Source of the DNA: an uncultured Bacilli bacterium
Lineage (GTDB): Bacteria > Bacillota_I > Bacilli_A > RF39 > UBA660
Length of the DNA: 5,186 bases
Assembly (NCBI GenBank): GCA_947632355.1
Contig: CANROY010000064.1
Coordinates: 1 to 5,186, forward strand
Reading direction: 5' to 3'
The notes below the pieces were generated by a model. It had not been told where the DNA came from and made no database searches. It saw nothing but the letters and a program-made list of their open reading frames with translations. Positions 5,056-5,186 of the stretch are shown here, in pieces (the stretch's first letter is position 1; every line of letters begins with the position of its first letter). A program made the position numbers and the translations under genes.

Positions 5056-5186
5056 ATTTTTCCCTTTATTTATGGGCGTTTCGTAGGCATTTTTAGGTAA
5101 TTTTTTGGCGTTAGTGTAGAAAAAGTGTGGAGATTTCAAACCCTAAAAAAAGGATTTATAATTTAATTAAATTTTAAAATAAGATG
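5056..5186. other. Intergenic region after rpoZ, no supported gene
   Basis: AT-rich and T-rich sequence with no frame that has a credible start and ribosome site. It ends with an ATG at 5184-5186, but the nearest purine-rich stretch (AAAAAAAGGA, up to 5153) is about 30 bases away, so I do not call a gene start there. It contains a 14-bp perfect palindrome, AATTTAATTAAATT (5160-5173), of low complexity. It may hold the promoter of the next gene, but no convincing -35/-10 pair was seen. Confidence 0.5.

Noticed and set aside
4948..5139. Minus-strand open frame of 63 codons over the rpoZ 3' end
   Set aside because: It overlaps rpoZ and its terminator, and its translation is low-complexity.
5160..5173. 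14-bp palindrome AATTTAATTAAATT as an operator
   Set aside because: It consists only of A and T in a very AT-rich intergenic region, so chance is a sufficient explanation.
5184..5186. Start codon of a downstream gene at the window end
   Set aside because: There is no ribosome site within 15 bases, and the coding sequence would lie entirely outside the window.

Overview
This AT-rich window, with genes packed on one strand and standard stop codons, suggests a low-GC Bacillota, most likely an uncultured gut Bacilli or Mollicutes-related lineage. I base this on the compact RNA polymerase omega subunit, a CotD-like spore-coat protein, a type IV pilin-like protein, and a membrane-anchored surface protein of a kind I recall from gut Bacillota metagenomes. 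Stops are TAA or TAG and Trp is TGG, so nothing points to recoded UGA. All six genes lie on the + strand.

Layout. Positions 1-1521 hold the 3' part of a membrane-anchored surface protein. Its ectodomain ends in a C-type-lectin / formylglycine-generating-enzyme-like (CLec/FGE) fold, and its last 40 or so codons resemble the variable repeat of diversity-generating retroelement (DGR) targets. Next is a Cys/His/Met-rich CotD-family spore coat protein (1598-1915) with its own promoter and a strong intrinsic terminator. It is followed by an unrecognised 156-residue protein (2003-2473), also with its own promoter and terminator. A two-gene operon comes next: a type IV pilin-like protein (2551-2883) whose stop codon overlaps the start of a 640-residue protein (2883-4805). 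That protein joins a Cas4-like Fe-S PD-(D/E)XK nuclease half to a DEDDy-type exonuclease-like half, the DUF2779 family. The window closes with rpoZ (4841-5044), which has its own promoter and a terminator overlapping its stop codon, and about 140 bases with no supported gene.

The genes do not form one pathway. They are short transcription units with very compact leaders: the -10 element, the Shine-Dalgarno site and the start codon lie within about 30-35 bases of one another. Two points deserve most attention. One is the possible DGR target end of the first gene, with an inverted repeat directly after it. The other is the translational coupling of a pseudopilin to a double-nuclease protein. 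Neither can be settled from this window alone; no reverse transcriptase, template repeat, cas gene or pilus assembly gene is present here.
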